Shown: positions 1 through 12,000 of the stretch, piece after piece
Position numbering within the stretch: the stretch's first letter is position 1
Layout: the number at the start of each line of letters is the position of its first letter
Assembly: GCA_013339765.2 (NCBI GenBank)
Contig: CM023454.1
Span: forward strand, 45,889,177 to 45,953,176
Direction of reading: 5' to 3'
Origin: Haemaphysalis longicornis
Lineage: Eukaryota > Arthropoda > Arachnida > Ixodida > Ixodidae
Length of the DNA stretch: 64,000 nt
Position numbers and translations under genes: made by a program
The notes under the pieces: generated by a model
Told to the model about the DNA's origin: nothing
The model's input: only the letters and a program-made list of their open reading frames with translations
The model's database searches: none

Positions 1-274
1 TTTTGGCAGCATGAGGAAATTCACTGCATATTGATGGTACACAAAATCGGTCTTGTAGGAAGACCCAATTCCTTTTAGTTCGTCTGACTGGGGTAAGGCG
101 ACATAGAAATAGCGAACAGATTTATTCATGAGTGTGCAGAAAAAAAATTAAAAGTCACCGCCTCCGCAATTTTAGCGTTGGCACTGAGTTAGAAGGTAAT
201 AAGCACAGCCCGTTTTTTGAAACTCTGTGTTTTAATATAAAAGCACATATATCAAATGCTTTGAACCTTAACAG

Positions 275-477
275 ATTTTATGGGTGAAGATAGTTTTAAA
301 ATTAAAAAGAGAAAAGCTACGGACAAAGAAATGGTACTCTTTCGTGAAGTTCCCAGTCGAGAAGGAATAACGCGCATCTATACAATGCCTCAAGTTACTC
401 CAAGAGACCCTGCACAATATCAGATGATGGTAGCTAGGCTATTGCAAATAATATACCCTCCCAATAACCTTTACTAA
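275..477 (+). CDS. Unrecognised short ORF, possible terminal exon
   Basis: A 65-codon frame starts at the ATG at 280 and ends in TAA. A splice-acceptor-like ACAG lies just before it (271-274), so the sequence could be a last exon starting at 275. The product has a lysine/arginine-rich start and a proline- and tyrosine-containing C-terminus, with no low-complexity stretch. No domain is recognised and no upstream exon is visible because the window begins here. Chance occurrence is quite possible at this length, so this is a weak candidate only. Confidence 0.15.
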
Positions 478-1563
478 CTATAATATTTCCCGAAGCATAC
501 AAAATAAGGGCAGTGATATGGGTAGCTGAACAAATTATCATAGCTTTGCCAACTGTTCCTTCTGATTTTGAGTAAATTAACGCAGTTTAGATGCTGAAAT
601 TTCTATTGTGGTTAGACGACATACCATAAGTACTGTAAATAGCACACGGGTTTTATCCTCCGATAACGTATTCTTTTTATCTTTTCATTCCTGTTCCACC
701 TGCATGTCCTCTAGCGGGAGTTTTTTTGTTCTTGTGCTTGCTTTCATCCCGCGCTTGCTCAAGCGTTCCTTGCCATTACGGGGGTGGCTTTTCTTCTTCC
801 ACAGCCGCCCATTTTTTTCTGATTATCTAAACTCAAGCCAATGAGCGTTCCTGACTATAAATGCGCGTGCGCTGCCGTTTAATTACACAGATTTTGCTTC
901 AAATGCACGAGCCGCTATTTGTGTGTTCAAAAATGAGGACGTGCATGACAAGTTGCAGAGGTCCAGAAGTAGTTAACGAATATGACTTTATAACGCGGTT
1001 CTTCCTGTATTACCTTTTTGCTGAAAAGAAGAATCGGAAACGTGCGGGTGTCTTTTCGATGCATCTGTTGGAGTTGTGACGTCACGGGGCTTCCTTTGGG
1101 TTATTGGTGGGTGCTGCTCTGGTAGGTAGATAGCGTGACAGCGAACATGGCGCGACGACAAGGGCGGGCCCTGGAACTGCTCTGCAGTTACATATGACTG
1201 CTTCGACAAATAAAAAAAAAATTGTGAATGATCGCTTTTTAAAGGAATTGGCAAAACACGAAAGTAAAAGGGGCGTTCACAGGGAGCAGTTGAATGTTAA
1301 ATGAACTTCTTTCTTGTGCCAAGGGTTCGCGAGCCTGACCCGCCAAGGCGAAGTGACACCGAAACTCAAGGAACAAAAAACAAGGGAGGGTGCCTGAATT
1401 TATGCGCGTCCCCCGTGAACGAAGGCGCCGGCATCGAGGCACCAAGTGTCGGAGAGCATAATGGTTATGATGCCGCTACTTCGCTTTGCCTCTGCTAGAC
1501 CGCACGCGCACCATCTGAATGAGTCATAGGGAAGGAGATAAGGCGCGTTCGTAGCTAACGTCT
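478..1563. other. Unassigned region
   Basis: Open frames here are short and overlap on both strands with no recognisable domain. Base composition shifts from AT-rich to more mixed after about 1,060. I see no repeat family, RNA gene or promoter that I can support. Confidence 0.5.
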
Positions 1564-1650
1564 TCGTTCGTAGCGCAGTTGGAAGAGAGCCAAGTACCTC
1601 CCGTTGCGGCCAGAGAGTCGTGGGGTCGAAACACGGTGCCGCCACGCGAA
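1564..1650 (+). repeat. tRNA-like segment, probably a SINE head or tRNA pseudogene
   Basis: The segment carries a polymerase III A-box-like TAGCGCAGTTGG (1571-1582) and a B-box-like GGGTCGAAACA (1623-1633) at tRNA-like spacing. The two ends do not form a convincing acceptor stem and the B box is degenerate, so this is not a functional tRNA. It is best read as the tRNA-derived head of a SINE or as a tRNA pseudogene. No matching second copy was noticed in the window. Confidence 0.4.
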
Positions 1651-4600
1651 TAGCACTTTTTCTGGCAACGTCACTACAGAGACGGATATCACGTCACCAA
1701 AATCTTTGTGCTAGCCAGCCATAAAACACTTTCGTGTTAAACAGCTTAGGCCGCCGTCTGCGCAAAAAACTGACGGTACTTTAAACAACAAAATAAATCT
1801 TAAGCGGCTCTCGTTTCTCCCATGGTCTCACGATATGTTTTCAAAGGCTGGCAGGAGAGAAAAAACTTTAAAGTCCTGCCCAGGCCCAAATTGGTGGACT
1901 GTTTTACAATAATATTGTATTGACCACTTGTTCTTACATGCCGTACGCATTTTATTCTGGATCCACGCATTTTCATGGTCCATGAACAGAAAATGTAATA
2001 TTGATATACACAATAAACTTATGCATTTTTGACGTTGCAGTAAAATGATTCAAGACATAAAACTCAACGTTGTGTTTTTAGACCCATAACAATGTTTTGA
2101 TATCGTCTCTAAAATTAGTTTCTCTAAAACTCTAACCTGTCTCTAAAACTGGCGTAAAGCTGTGTGAGGGCGCCGAAAAAGTGTGATGTAGTAAATAACT
2201 TTTTCATGACCAGATAAAACACTTTGCGGTGCGAGAGAAGGGCCTGTTTGAGGCGACGTATACTTCTTATTTAGGTCCATGATCTTTTAGTGGGTTCTAA
2301 ATCTCCAGTGGACCTCTAGAGAAGTGATTGTATATTGTATTAGTTAGCCAACTATGAGGGCAACATTATTAGTTTGTAAGCTTAGATTGATAACGTAATG
2401 TCTTCGTGAGCTGAGATGTCAGAATAATTTAGGGTGAACTAACGTTTAAGTATACAATTTACTAAAAAAGAGTTCGTATCCAGGCATTGCTTGCTAGATT
2501 CCCATGTTGTGTTGGAATTGTCACGAAGTTTAATATTTTGAAGACTGAGTAACAAAGAATAGACAGGCACAAAGACTTGTTTAGAGCGACTGTTTCGCGC
2601 TTCATTTATATATTTCAGAAAGGTTCGGTGACCTACACAAATACTCGAGAATGTTTTCTATTGTACAATTTAGCCCTGAATTGTGCAGCACGCTTTTGTA
2701 GTTGAATCATATTCACCAATGTATTGAAGGAAACGAAATCCTTTACGAAAATATCGGGGAAGGTTGTAACAGCAAAGATAATTTCGGAATGAGCTTACGA
2801 ACATATGTCATGCCGTGATAAGGAAACCATTTCTGCGCGAGGGAAAGTTCAGTCTTCATTGTTCACATAGCAGGTTTCAACATTATACGTTAATCACTCA
2901 AGAATAGTGCCCAAATACTTCTTTGATTGTGTCATCAAGACATTGATCACGGGTATAAAATTTGGTAATAAAATTTCTGTCTATGTAATAGGTTTCTTCT
3001 TTTTCTTACTTTTTAAGGTCTGGAACAGAATTAGAGCTTAAATTTTTCTTTGTTTATTTTTCCAAAGGTAGCCTTTGAAAGCTTTGAGTCGATCGTAGCC
3101 TTTGAGTCGATCAGATAAGATATCATTAGTATCATGTACTAACCTCACGAATTCTGTACTTTATCTAGAAGTACAACTGTGGTGCTTTTGTTTTCCTCCT
3201 GATTCTCGTGAGTTTTTTTAATGCTGGTCATCCGAGTTTTGTGACTTTTTTGTTACCAGTAACACAGTATTTAGTTCTCATCAAAGGTGGTTGTTTTGTT
3301 TTCTTCTTTATTCTCTTAAAATATTCCCAATTGGCGATGTAGGTAATTTGTAGTAACAAATAAATAGGGCTGTCTATCTTATGGGGTTCGGGAGGAAAAC
3401 GTGATACTCCAGCGGCCTCCTTAAATTTTTGGTATCACTGCGGCTTTAAAAACAGAATTGCGCGAAATCCTGCCCGCACATATCTGTTCCCCACCAGTGA
3501 ATTCGGTAACCGGTGCGTAATCAATGAGGAAGACTTTTTCACTGTACACAAATTTCACTCCACGTTCCGAAACTAAAGTTTAGTGACAAACACAAAGGCA
3601 GATAATCTGCCATCACAAAATTGGTTTCGAATAGCCCGACGGATGACTGTCCTTGCTGGTAAAATAAAAACAGGAGGTGGCCAGCTGGTCCCTAAAGGAC
3701 AACCGGGAATACGTTCAAAGAACGATATACAGGGTAACCGTTGTGTATCATGCAGTGAGGCTGCAGGCACACGTCACAGCATTTGTACATTTGCCATAGG
3801 ACTTCCCCATGCCCCTTGCTATGCGCCTACAAGGGGATTCCCAAGGATACGCCAGAGGCAAAGTGGCATAGACTCCAGCTTCGTGAATTTTATATGTGCT
3901 CGCCTAACCATCGATGACATAAGCGGTAGCAGTTAGGGCACATAAAATTTGGGAAACGGCGCTTATCTTGTTGCGGGCAGCAAGCTAGAAACAAACTGCG
4001 ACGGCAGAGGGATTACACCGGATTTGCATTAGCCCCTCCAAAGCGCAGTTGGTAGATACAGCTGCAACCGTTGACAGATAAAAAACAACACACGGAGAGG
4101 AGAAATTCTCAAAAGAAAGTATTACACAGGAGCGAAAATGTCTAAATTGTTTTGATGCAGACTTTATGGAATCCAATAAATATACGGTCGACCATACACG
4201 GAACTTGCTACGTGAAGCCTTTCTGTACTGCTTGCATTTCAATCGGCAGTTACGGGGTTTAAATCATTCGGATTACTTTTTAAAAATGTCTTTCGAGTTT
4301 TTGCCACTCATGACTTAGGGCAATACAGCTGCTTCCGCATTTTGTAACTGGCTTTGGAACAGCATAGGCGTAAGTGCATATAAGTAAATTTGGAGTACGA
4401 CAGTTCATGCAGGCTTTTGACCATAAAATATCTAAGCAGCCACCAAGTTATGGTACTTTGAACTGGTCGTTAGGAAAAACAACGTTTTGGGGAGCATAAT
4501 TCAAAATTCTGGCATTTTTTGCACGGTGCGTCAAAAATTCAACAATGAGGTTGCACATGATAATGCTCCCAACCATCTCGGCAAGAGGCAGAGAGTGGAG

Positions 4601-5888
4601 GCAGGAAAAGCCCTAAATTGACGGTGACACTTGAGGATCGACTACCCACACCTATCTAGGACATGAGCGAAATAGGAAGGTTTGTTCGAGATAATTTAAT
4701 AGTGCTGCTGGCATGCTGACCTGTACCTGGCCATCGGAAGAAGATCGGAGGTTCACCGCACCAGTTAGCATTTCCTTGACTGCAGAAGTCACCTCCGAAG
4801 CAGCGACCCCTGCTCACATCACAACAATGCAGCAAGTGATGAACTTTACCAGTCGCAGGTGGTCCACCGACCACCTTCCACTGGAGCCGCGGCTTGCTGC
4901 AAAGACTCCAGTATCACACTTAAGTGTTTTTTGTGTTAGCGATCCTTTCTCCCTCTACAATTAATTGCAGCCATTATGCGTGATTCAGCATTCGTAATAT
5001 TTGAGGCAGAGACATTGAAAATAATTAAAAACCTATTTCCTTGTAGCACGTGCCCGTAAACACGCATGATACTTCAAAACATTTTTCGAGTTCGTTCGAG
5101 GCTGATTAGGCTTCCTGTTTAGTGCAACACGCACATAATATACTAACTTGATAGCTTCCTTAATGCTGTAAAATCTTTCTGGGAAACGGAATCGCACCAG
5201 TTGAATGATAATTACTGATTAGTTTTTATTTGAGCAAAAAGTGGCAGTGACCTAGAATGTGCTGTCAAGAGAAAATAAATGCAATGACAAACCGCGTTGC
5301 TTTGGTTAACAATATGAAGATGAAAACTAAAATACTGCTTTTCTCGGTACAAACTGAAATCCATTTTTCACTCAACAATTCAGATCGTGAATTTGAAATA
5401 CTTGAGAAGGCGTTTGTTATGAACGTAGCCTAAAGTAATTCCCCTTGAAAGGTTGGTTGTGTTCTTGAAGCATTTCCTTGTAAAATCTTTCATGGTGTTA
5501 GACGCGTATAATACAAGACATAATACAAGAAAAATATGAGTTTCTGTTCCAATTAACAAATGTTTAAAACATTTTCAGGTGATAGCGTGGGTACGTGCCA
5601 GAAAAATACGTTTGTTTATTTTTTCAAAAATCGAAAGGTGAAATTACTTGCGTCCTTGTTTAAGGGATTCAGTTTTGTAAACTAAAATTATATGTAACGG
5701 GAGACACATATCACGTTGCGATAACACATTTTTGGTGGTATTCTCACTGCTTTACTACGTGTTCACCAGCTCTTGCGATGTGTTGTTGGTGTCTCTTGTG
5801 TTCAGTTATGAGCTACAAAACTCGTGATAAAAAAAAAAACAAGAAGAGAGAGAAATTCATGAGGAACCTCTCAATTTTTGGGAATGCA
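1651..5888. other. Unassigned AT-rich region
   Basis: More than 4 kb of AT-rich sequence with only short overlapping frames. Two somewhat more GC-balanced patches (about 3,560-3,960 and 4,660-4,960) contain frames of 80-117 codons without any recognised domain. They may be old element fragments, but nothing in them identifies a family. Confidence 0.5.
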
Positions 5889-6165
5889 TCAGCCGAAGTG
5901 GTTCACTGGCTATGGCATTGTGCTACTGAGCACGAGGACCCGGGATCGATTTCCGGCATGGCAGCCGCTTTTCTTATGAAGGTGAAAAGCAAAAACGCCC
6001 CTGTGTATGATATTTTTTCCAACGTTAAAGATCGCCAGGCGCCCAAAATATTTCTTAGCTATCCTCTACGGCGCGACCTCATGATCTGCGTTGTATATCG
6101 CACGTTAAACCCTACAATAATATTTATCAATCAATCAAATAAGCAAGCAATCAATAGGTTATTAC
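5889..6165 (+). repeat. Ruka-like tRNA-derived SINE
   Basis: The head contains an A box, TGGTTCACTGG (5899-5909), and a B box, GGGATCGATTTCC (5942-5954). These are followed by a body with the marker strings CAAAAACGCCC, ACGTTAAAGA and GGCGCGACCTCATGATC. The end is ACGTTAAACCCTACAATA with a (TCAA)n-type tail. This order matches the ixodid-tick SINE family known as Ruka. Such elements are copied by RNA polymerase III and mobilised by LINE proteins. The copy looks near full length with scattered substitutions. A frame of 134 codons crosses it but is a by-product, not a gene. Confidence 0.82.
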
Positions 6166-6236
6166 ATAATAAAAATAAATAAATAAAAAATAAAAATATA
6201 ATAAATAAATAAATAAAAAATAAATAAATAAATGGT
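6166..6236. repeat. A-rich AAAT/AATA microsatellite tail
   Basis: About 70 bases consist almost only of AAAT, AATA and AAAAAT units directly after the SINE. It is best explained as the expanded tail of that retroposon. Confidence 0.8.
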
Positions 6237-6283
6237 TGTGAATGCGATTGAGGGGGAAGCGTGGCTCATGCACGGACAAACTT

Positions 6284-6851
6284 TGTGGTAACTCGCGGAG
6301 AACCACGGCGCGCGATTCCAAGCCGGCGTGACTTCGGGAGAGACGCTTGTGCGCTGAAACCGGTCCGGCGCTCCGCTCGTTCGTCGGCGTCCCCGAGGTG
6401 GTGGCGGTGGTGGTAAAAACATTTATTATGTATGTCCCCGAGGCGCGCGGGCGCGCGCGACGCGAACGTGTGCGCGCAGGAGACGGGGAGAGTCTCGTCG
6501 GAGACCCGGTCGGGGCTGCTGCGGCGGAACATTGTGGTGGTGGCGGATACATTGTATCTCAGGTGGGAGCTTCGTTTGTCGCGCGTCGTGAGTGCCTGCC
6601 TCCAGTTCGCGGTAACGACCTGGATGGCGTGATTCGTGAAAGCCACCGAGCCTTGTGCTCCTATGCTTTGGGATTCCCCAAATAAACGGCTGTGCTTCGG
6701 CAATACTGTCTACTGTGTTCCCGTATCGGCGAACCTCGCTGGGCTGCCGTAGGCATGGGAGCCCGCGTGGCTGACACGCCAGGGAGCTAGCATGGGGGCC
6801 TACCCCAGAGTGCTGCCAAGGTCGCCCCGAGCAACCCCTCATAATCCCACA
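6284..6851 (+). repeat. 5' LTR
   Basis: It starts TGTGGTAACTCGCGG and ends in CCCACA immediately before the primer binding site. A polyadenylation signal AATAAA lies at 6681-6686. It aligns along its whole length with 8484-9003, except for an extra 35-bp insert at 6399-6433 and scattered substitutions. Confidence 0.82.
6399..6433 (-). mobile_element. 35-bp retroposon tail insertion in the 5' LTR
   Basis: These 35 bases are missing from the other LTR. They are flanked by a perfect 10-bp duplication GTCCCCGAGG (6389-6398 and 6434-6443). Read on the minus strand the insert is AATAAATGTTTTTACCACC plus a short continuation, which looks like the extreme 3' end of a LINE or SINE. The simplest reading is an extremely 5'-truncated retroposition event after the LTR element had integrated. 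Confidence 0.65.
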
Positions 6852-6869
6852 TGGCGCCCAACGTGGGGC
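6852..6869 (+). promoter_or_regulatory. Primer binding site, tRNA-Lys type
   Basis: TGGCGCCCAACGTGGGGC follows the 5' LTR with no gap. This 18-mer is the classic complement of the 3' end of a tRNA-Lys and would prime minus-strand DNA synthesis. Confidence 0.85.
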
Positions 6870-7374
6870 TCGTCTTCAGACGAATTCGAGGTTGTTAACT
6901 CCCTTAGAAATGCGTAGCTGCAGTCGCAGCCCGCTTCGCTTTGTCTGGAAGACTTCGGACGAAACGCCTCGCTCCAGACGGTTGTAGGCAGACAGTTTAT
7001 GTGGCCCGATACAGCCGTGACCGCAAATGTGTAAACTTCCTACATGCACCAGGTGGTGCGTCCGAAGGATACCTCCGAGCACCGCAGTCGCGGCCCGCTT
7101 GCGAGACGCGAGGTACGTAGGCCTTGTTGCAACATCACGGCCGGTCGCCGTCCCTGCGCAGTCGCGCCGATCGGCGCCGGTTGAAGTTTCCCGCAGGCCC
7201 GCCGGACACTACCGAGCGAGGGTGTGGTGTTTTGGGAGTTCGCAAGCCGCACGATGAGCCCGGCGCACTGCGCTTCGAGTCCGGGGCGGAGTGTTTGCCG
7301 ATTTGACGTCTGAAAAAGAGCGAGGGTATCGTTGAAGAATCAGTCTCCTGTCGCTGCGGGGGTAAGCGTGAGCA

Positions 7375-8145
7375 ATGGAGACCGTTGTTTCCGCGCTTCC
7401 GGAGTGCGTGCGTCTCGATGCCGTGAAGACTTCGCTCGAGATTGCGTTTAGGCAGTAAGAGCTTCGCGCGGCTCAGGCAGCGGGCTCCTTGGTCGCGAAA
7501 GATCGCCAGTCTTAGTAAGAGACGGACTCTTAGACGACCTATACCAGTGATGTGCGCCCGTAAGCCGCTTGTATTGCGTTTGGCGCTGGCTCTTCTGCAT
7601 CTTGTACTCCTGCGAGTGAATTGGAGCCCCGCCTGCTTGATGCTGACGCAGCTTTGCGGACCAACGCACCAGGCCGATATAACTCGGACCAGGGTGTTTC
7701 GATGCCGGAAACCCGTGATAGTGAGGCCTCCAGGCGGTGGTGGCTGCTGACTCACAGTTGCCGGACTCGCGATTCCGCGAGCAAGCGAACATGCAAAGGA
7801 GAGTACCCTCGGGCATGCAGCTTTCCGGCCAGTCGCAGAAGATTGCGGAGTCCCGCTGCTCCCGCCTTCAAGTATATGAATGTCCTGCACCAGTCGGTGA
7901 GAGCGGGACCTGCAGCAAACGGATACCACCGGGAGCCACGACAGTCACCACTGCCACGGACAGCGAGGATAGGCCTGCTTTACCACCAGCAGAGCCGAGC
8001 GCGGCCCGCAGAGCTACCGCCAGTTGCTGCTCCGGCTAGCCGGGCGGCAGCCAACCGTTCTAGAGGACCTGCTGCCGAAGCGGCCACGGAACCAAGGAGG
8101 CGGAGTGATCTGGCGCCTAGGAGAGCGGCGCGAGCCTTCAGGTAG
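7375..8145 (+). pseudogene. Degenerate gag-like frame
   Basis: A reading frame from the ATG at 7375 runs about 257 codons to a stop at 8143-8145 and is broken by several in-frame stops between about 7,450 and 7,560. From 7,570 it stays open and encodes an alanine-, arginine-, serine- and proline-rich product. Position after the primer site and basic composition suggest a gag relic. No zinc knuckle and no pol motif is visible. The minus-strand frame over the same bases (7135-7929) is regarded as a by-product of GC-rich sequence. Assignment as gag is inferred from position. Confidence 0.4.
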
Positions 8146-8471
8146 CCCGCAGTGCGCGCGGCCATTCCTGTTGCCGCATCGAGCTGGGAGGGGGGGTCGC
8201 ATCATGGCGTGACCCCGGCGACACCGGCTGTAGATGCAGGCTACCACCGGGCCTGCCAACCTGCTGTGCTGCCCAACCGCGAGAGACTCGGAACCTGTGC
8301 ATTGTGTTTGCGGGTTTGTGAGGCGACTACCGCGACAATGGCATCGTGTGGCGAACTGTGGGAGTAGACTGGCGTAGGAGTGGCGTTCGGTGGCTGTTTT
8401 GCTGACTTGAGGTGCCGTGACAAGTGTGGTGTAATGTGGCGTCACTCGAGGTCAAGGGGCCTCCAGTCCTT

Positions 8472-8483
8472 AGAGAGTAAGAG
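8472..8483 (+). promoter_or_regulatory. Polypurine tract
   Basis: An AG-rich run (AGAGAGTAAGAG, with one T) sits directly upstream of the 3' LTR, where the plus-strand primer of an LTR retrotransposon is expected. Confidence 0.5.
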
Positions 8484-9003
8484 AGTGGGAATCGCGGAGA
8501 ACCATGGCCCGCGAGTCCGAGCGGGCGCACGCTTCGGGGAAGACTATTGTGCCCTGAAACCGGTCCTGCGCTCCGCTGGTTCGTCGGCGTCCCCGAGGCG
8601 CGTGGGCGCGGGCGGTGCGAACGTGCGCACGCGGTAGACGGAGAGAGTCTCGTCGGAGACCCGGTCGGCGCTGGTTCGCCGGAGCAGCGCGGCGATGTCG
8701 GCGGATGCATGTATCTCAGGTGGGAAATTTGTCACGCGCCGTGAGTGCCTGCCTCCCGTTCGCGATCACGACCCGGATGGCGTGATTCGTTAGCGGCGTC
8801 GAGCCTTGTGCTCACATGCTTTCGGATTCCCCAAATAAACGGCTGCGCTTAAGCACTATCGTCTGCTGTGTTCTCGTATCGGCGAACCTCGCTGGGCTCC
8901 CGTAGGCATGGGAGCCCGCGTGGTTGAGACGCCGGGAGCTAGCGTGGGGGCCTACCCTAGATGGTTGGCAACTTCCCCGAAGAACCCCTCACATGATCCC
9001 ACA
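8484..9003 (+). repeat. 3' LTR
   Basis: This is the partner of 6284-6851. It ends in CCCACA and has its AATAAA signal at 8834-8839. The first bases (AGTGGG) are mutated from the TGTGG start of the other LTR. Confidence 0.82.
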
Positions 9004-12000
9004 AGTTGCTGGGTGCTTTCGGGATTCTGCGAAAATTTTATCTGAAGGCAGTTTTAGTGAGGCTGAGGTCCATTAAGATTCCTAATTGTTAATGGGGACC
9101 TTGCCCAAGTGGTTAAGAAATTCATGGACTGGTCCGTGATTGATGTCTGCGGAAACTACTGCATCGAATTCGTTGCTGCTGGGATTAAGGCCTGCGTTCC
9201 CCAAAAGAATGCAGTGCGAAGTTGTAGTTTATGGTTGGGTATCTTTCTCTGACTTGTTGTTTTGTTGAAGAGATTGGTGGCTGTATGTTTCCAAGATTTA
9301 CGTTAATTGTGAGGAGGTGGCCCATTTAGTTTTGGGTTGCTTGATGTAGGTCGAGTGTTGCGGTTGGTTGAGCGCTGTGGTTGAAGGATGTTTTTCATTT
9401 TAGAAACTGCAAATCTCTTCACTAGGGCTGCGTAGGGCGGAGGGGCAAGTCAGTGGGTACGGTGCTTGCAGTACCAGTTTCACAGTAGTGCGTCTAGCTG
9501 ATTGTATCATTTTGCCACATGCTTGAACGTTTTGTAAAAAATACGATACGTTCTAAAGTTCCCAACATGTCTGAAGCATATCATATTATTGCAGTGGAAT
9601 CGGCTTGTCCTTCATTTCATAATGCTGATTGTCCATTGGGTGCTATTTCTAAATGTTTATTGTGTCATGGATATTCCTCCCTAGGCGGCACGTCAAGCTT
9701 ATGTACTTTAGCATTGATTTTATATCTGGAATTCTTCTGGCAGAAATGTTAGACTTGTGTTCCAATGTGAAATTTGTGGCCGTGATAAGCTGTCATAAGC
9801 CGTAGTCCCGTGCCTATTCGACAGATAGTTTGTGTCAGCCATTCGACCGGCTGATGTTCGTACGGCCGAACTACAGCCAAAGGGTCCGGCCATTCGACAG
9901 CCATAAGTCTGCGACAGGACCACGGCCACCGGAGCAAGGCGAGATACCGTGTGCGGAGTCCCGCCAGATTACAGCTGCCGGATGGTGCCTGAGATAAACT
10001 GCAGGAGTTGGGCAATCCTACAGCCATTCGAATTCAGCAACAGTGTGGTAACTGCACAGAGGCCGACGGACTACCGCTGCAGTGCAACCAGATGACTAAG
10101 ACGCACTATGTTGCCGCTCGAAGCCCACCATAGACACCACATCACGGTGAACCCCCCCGACCCTGCCAGAACATCTAGCCTTTGCAGTAGCCCTGCGCAT
10201 TGATTACCCTCAGTTCACAACAAAATAACCTCTTAAACACTGCTTACAATTTGTCGTTAATATTTTGACTCTCCCTGATTTGATGTCGGTGGCAGAAAAT
10301 ATTTATTTGCTATGGCTGGAATAAGTGTATTGTCCAGGTGTCCAATATCTTGTGTGTGACCCGGCTCTAATAAAAAGGGGGGTGGTAATAATAATGCACT
10401 TAATCTCCACAAAAATTGCCACATTTAACCACTTTTTAGGGCAATCTTCCTGAACATTTGCCTGCGCTGACTAAATCAACTATTTTTAAAACAGTTGTCT
10501 GTGCAATTTAGGTGTATAAAAAGTTACCCGCATTACTTTATAAAACGTTTGGGCACTTCACACTACAATTCGAAATATTCTGTATGCTTCTCTTCGCACA
10601 AAAAGTATGTCCAGTCTTTGACCATGCCCCTAAAAGAATATTTATTACTCGATCAAATGTTGTGATAAACCTTTACAGAGCAGATTTTAGGATTGATGAA
10701 GCAAGTTCGTTCATTTTACGTTCATTTCTGACAACATTTTTATGACTTACGTGCACACCAGCAAGAGCCCAAAAGAATCTAAGTTTTCCCCAATGCCGTA
10801 CTTCGACATGACGTCTTGCTTCGAATGACGAGTTGCTTCTGGTGGCTGCAGTTCTGAACTTTGTGTTCCCGCAGAGACAGGCGTAAGAATACTGTGTAAA
10901 TATTTCTTTCAAAGAAACATGCCAACGGTAGTATGCGTATTACTAACATTGCATTCCGCAAGAAATGAAACATATTCGATATTTTACTACTGTTTTTTGA
11001 ATGTGTAGTATTCTCACCCCCTCCCACCTGAAGCTTAGGCGATGCCCTATGTATGCACACCTTCCTCGAGATCTGGATTACATCATGACGATTCTCCATT
11101 GCCCATCGAAAACAACACCAGCCATGCTTTGCCCTTTAGCCCTCAATGTAGCGACGTCTTCACACTTTCTGCTGCGTCTTTGGCTGCGTGTTACTTGTTT
11201 TTTACGGCAATTAACAAGCATGAAATGTAATTTTTTCACTTTGCTGTTCCTAATTTCTAAATGTGGGCCTCCAAAGGGCCATTTTTTACTATCTTAGCCT
11301 CAATTATAGCTTAGCTCACTTCGAAACATCTAAAAAAAATAAACTCCTGGCTTTTTATTTTTAGGGCATCTTTTATCGCAATTTTAATATAACAGTTGAT
11401 GGAAACAGGCCGTTATAAAGCTGGATAAAAACATAGTGCAGTGCATAATGTTTCGTTACAAACGTATGAGCTTAGCCTCTTTCAAATTTAACACGAACAA
11501 AATATTCCAACATTGTTTTTCGCAGTATTTCCGTTAAGAACATTGCTGCAAGTGCGCGCTGTTTGACGCCTACCTTTCTTTGGAGGACAGTCCTTGATGA
11601 AGACTGGCTGAACTCCTGTGTGGTAGCCCCTTGCGGGACTCCCTTGTAGGGGAGTTGTTTTCGGCAAACCACGGCTATCTCGGGTCGAATCTCTTGCGGG
11701 TGGGTGTCCCCTTCTTCTGCAATATTCTCCATTATCGAGGCGAAAAATATTTTTGAGCTTGTGCGTCGACGAGCCCGGCGGTTGAGGTGTAGTAACCCTG
11801 TGGCTGGCGAGCCTTAGCTCACCTGTCGGCATGGCACAGTCTTGTTTTGGAGAGAAATGATCTTCTAATAACCCTAAAGGTCGTCTCGCGCTGTCAAGTG
11901 AGCTCTTGCACTGTCCCGGTTTGTCCGGAAGCACTCTCTGACGCTTTCAAAAGGAGGTTTGTTCACCAAAATTTTCAAAACACCAACAAAATAAATTTCT

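Larger units (their letters stand above)
6284..9003 (+). mobile_element. LTR retrotransposon lacking pol (non-autonomous or deleted)
   Basis: Two related blocks, 6284-6851 and 8484-9003, are direct repeats and behave as LTRs. The first begins TGTGG and both end CCCACA, giving short terminal inverted repeats. A primer binding site complementary to the 3' end of tRNA-Lys follows the first, and a purine-rich tract precedes the second. The internal part is only about 1.6 kb, is GC-rich, and holds a gag-like frame but no protease, reverse transcriptase, RNase H or integrase motif. It could be a naturally compact element dependent on a helper, or an element that lost pol by deletion. The LTRs differ at many positions, so it is old. 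No clear target duplication was found. Confidence 0.8.

Noticed and set aside
5778..6182. 134-codon plus-strand frame
   Set aside because: Most of it is the translation of the Ruka-like SINE and its A-rich tail, so it is not a gene.
7135..7929. 264-codon minus-strand frame inside the LTR element
   Set aside because: It is antisense to the element, has a low-information basic composition and no domain. GC-rich sequence often leaves such open antisense frames.
9095..9190. tRNA-Leu/Ser-like stretch (TTGCCCAAGTGGTTAAG with a CGAATTCG further on)
   Set aside because: The A-box-like part is suggestive, but the B box matches only partly and no stems could be drawn by eye. tRNAscan-SE would decide.
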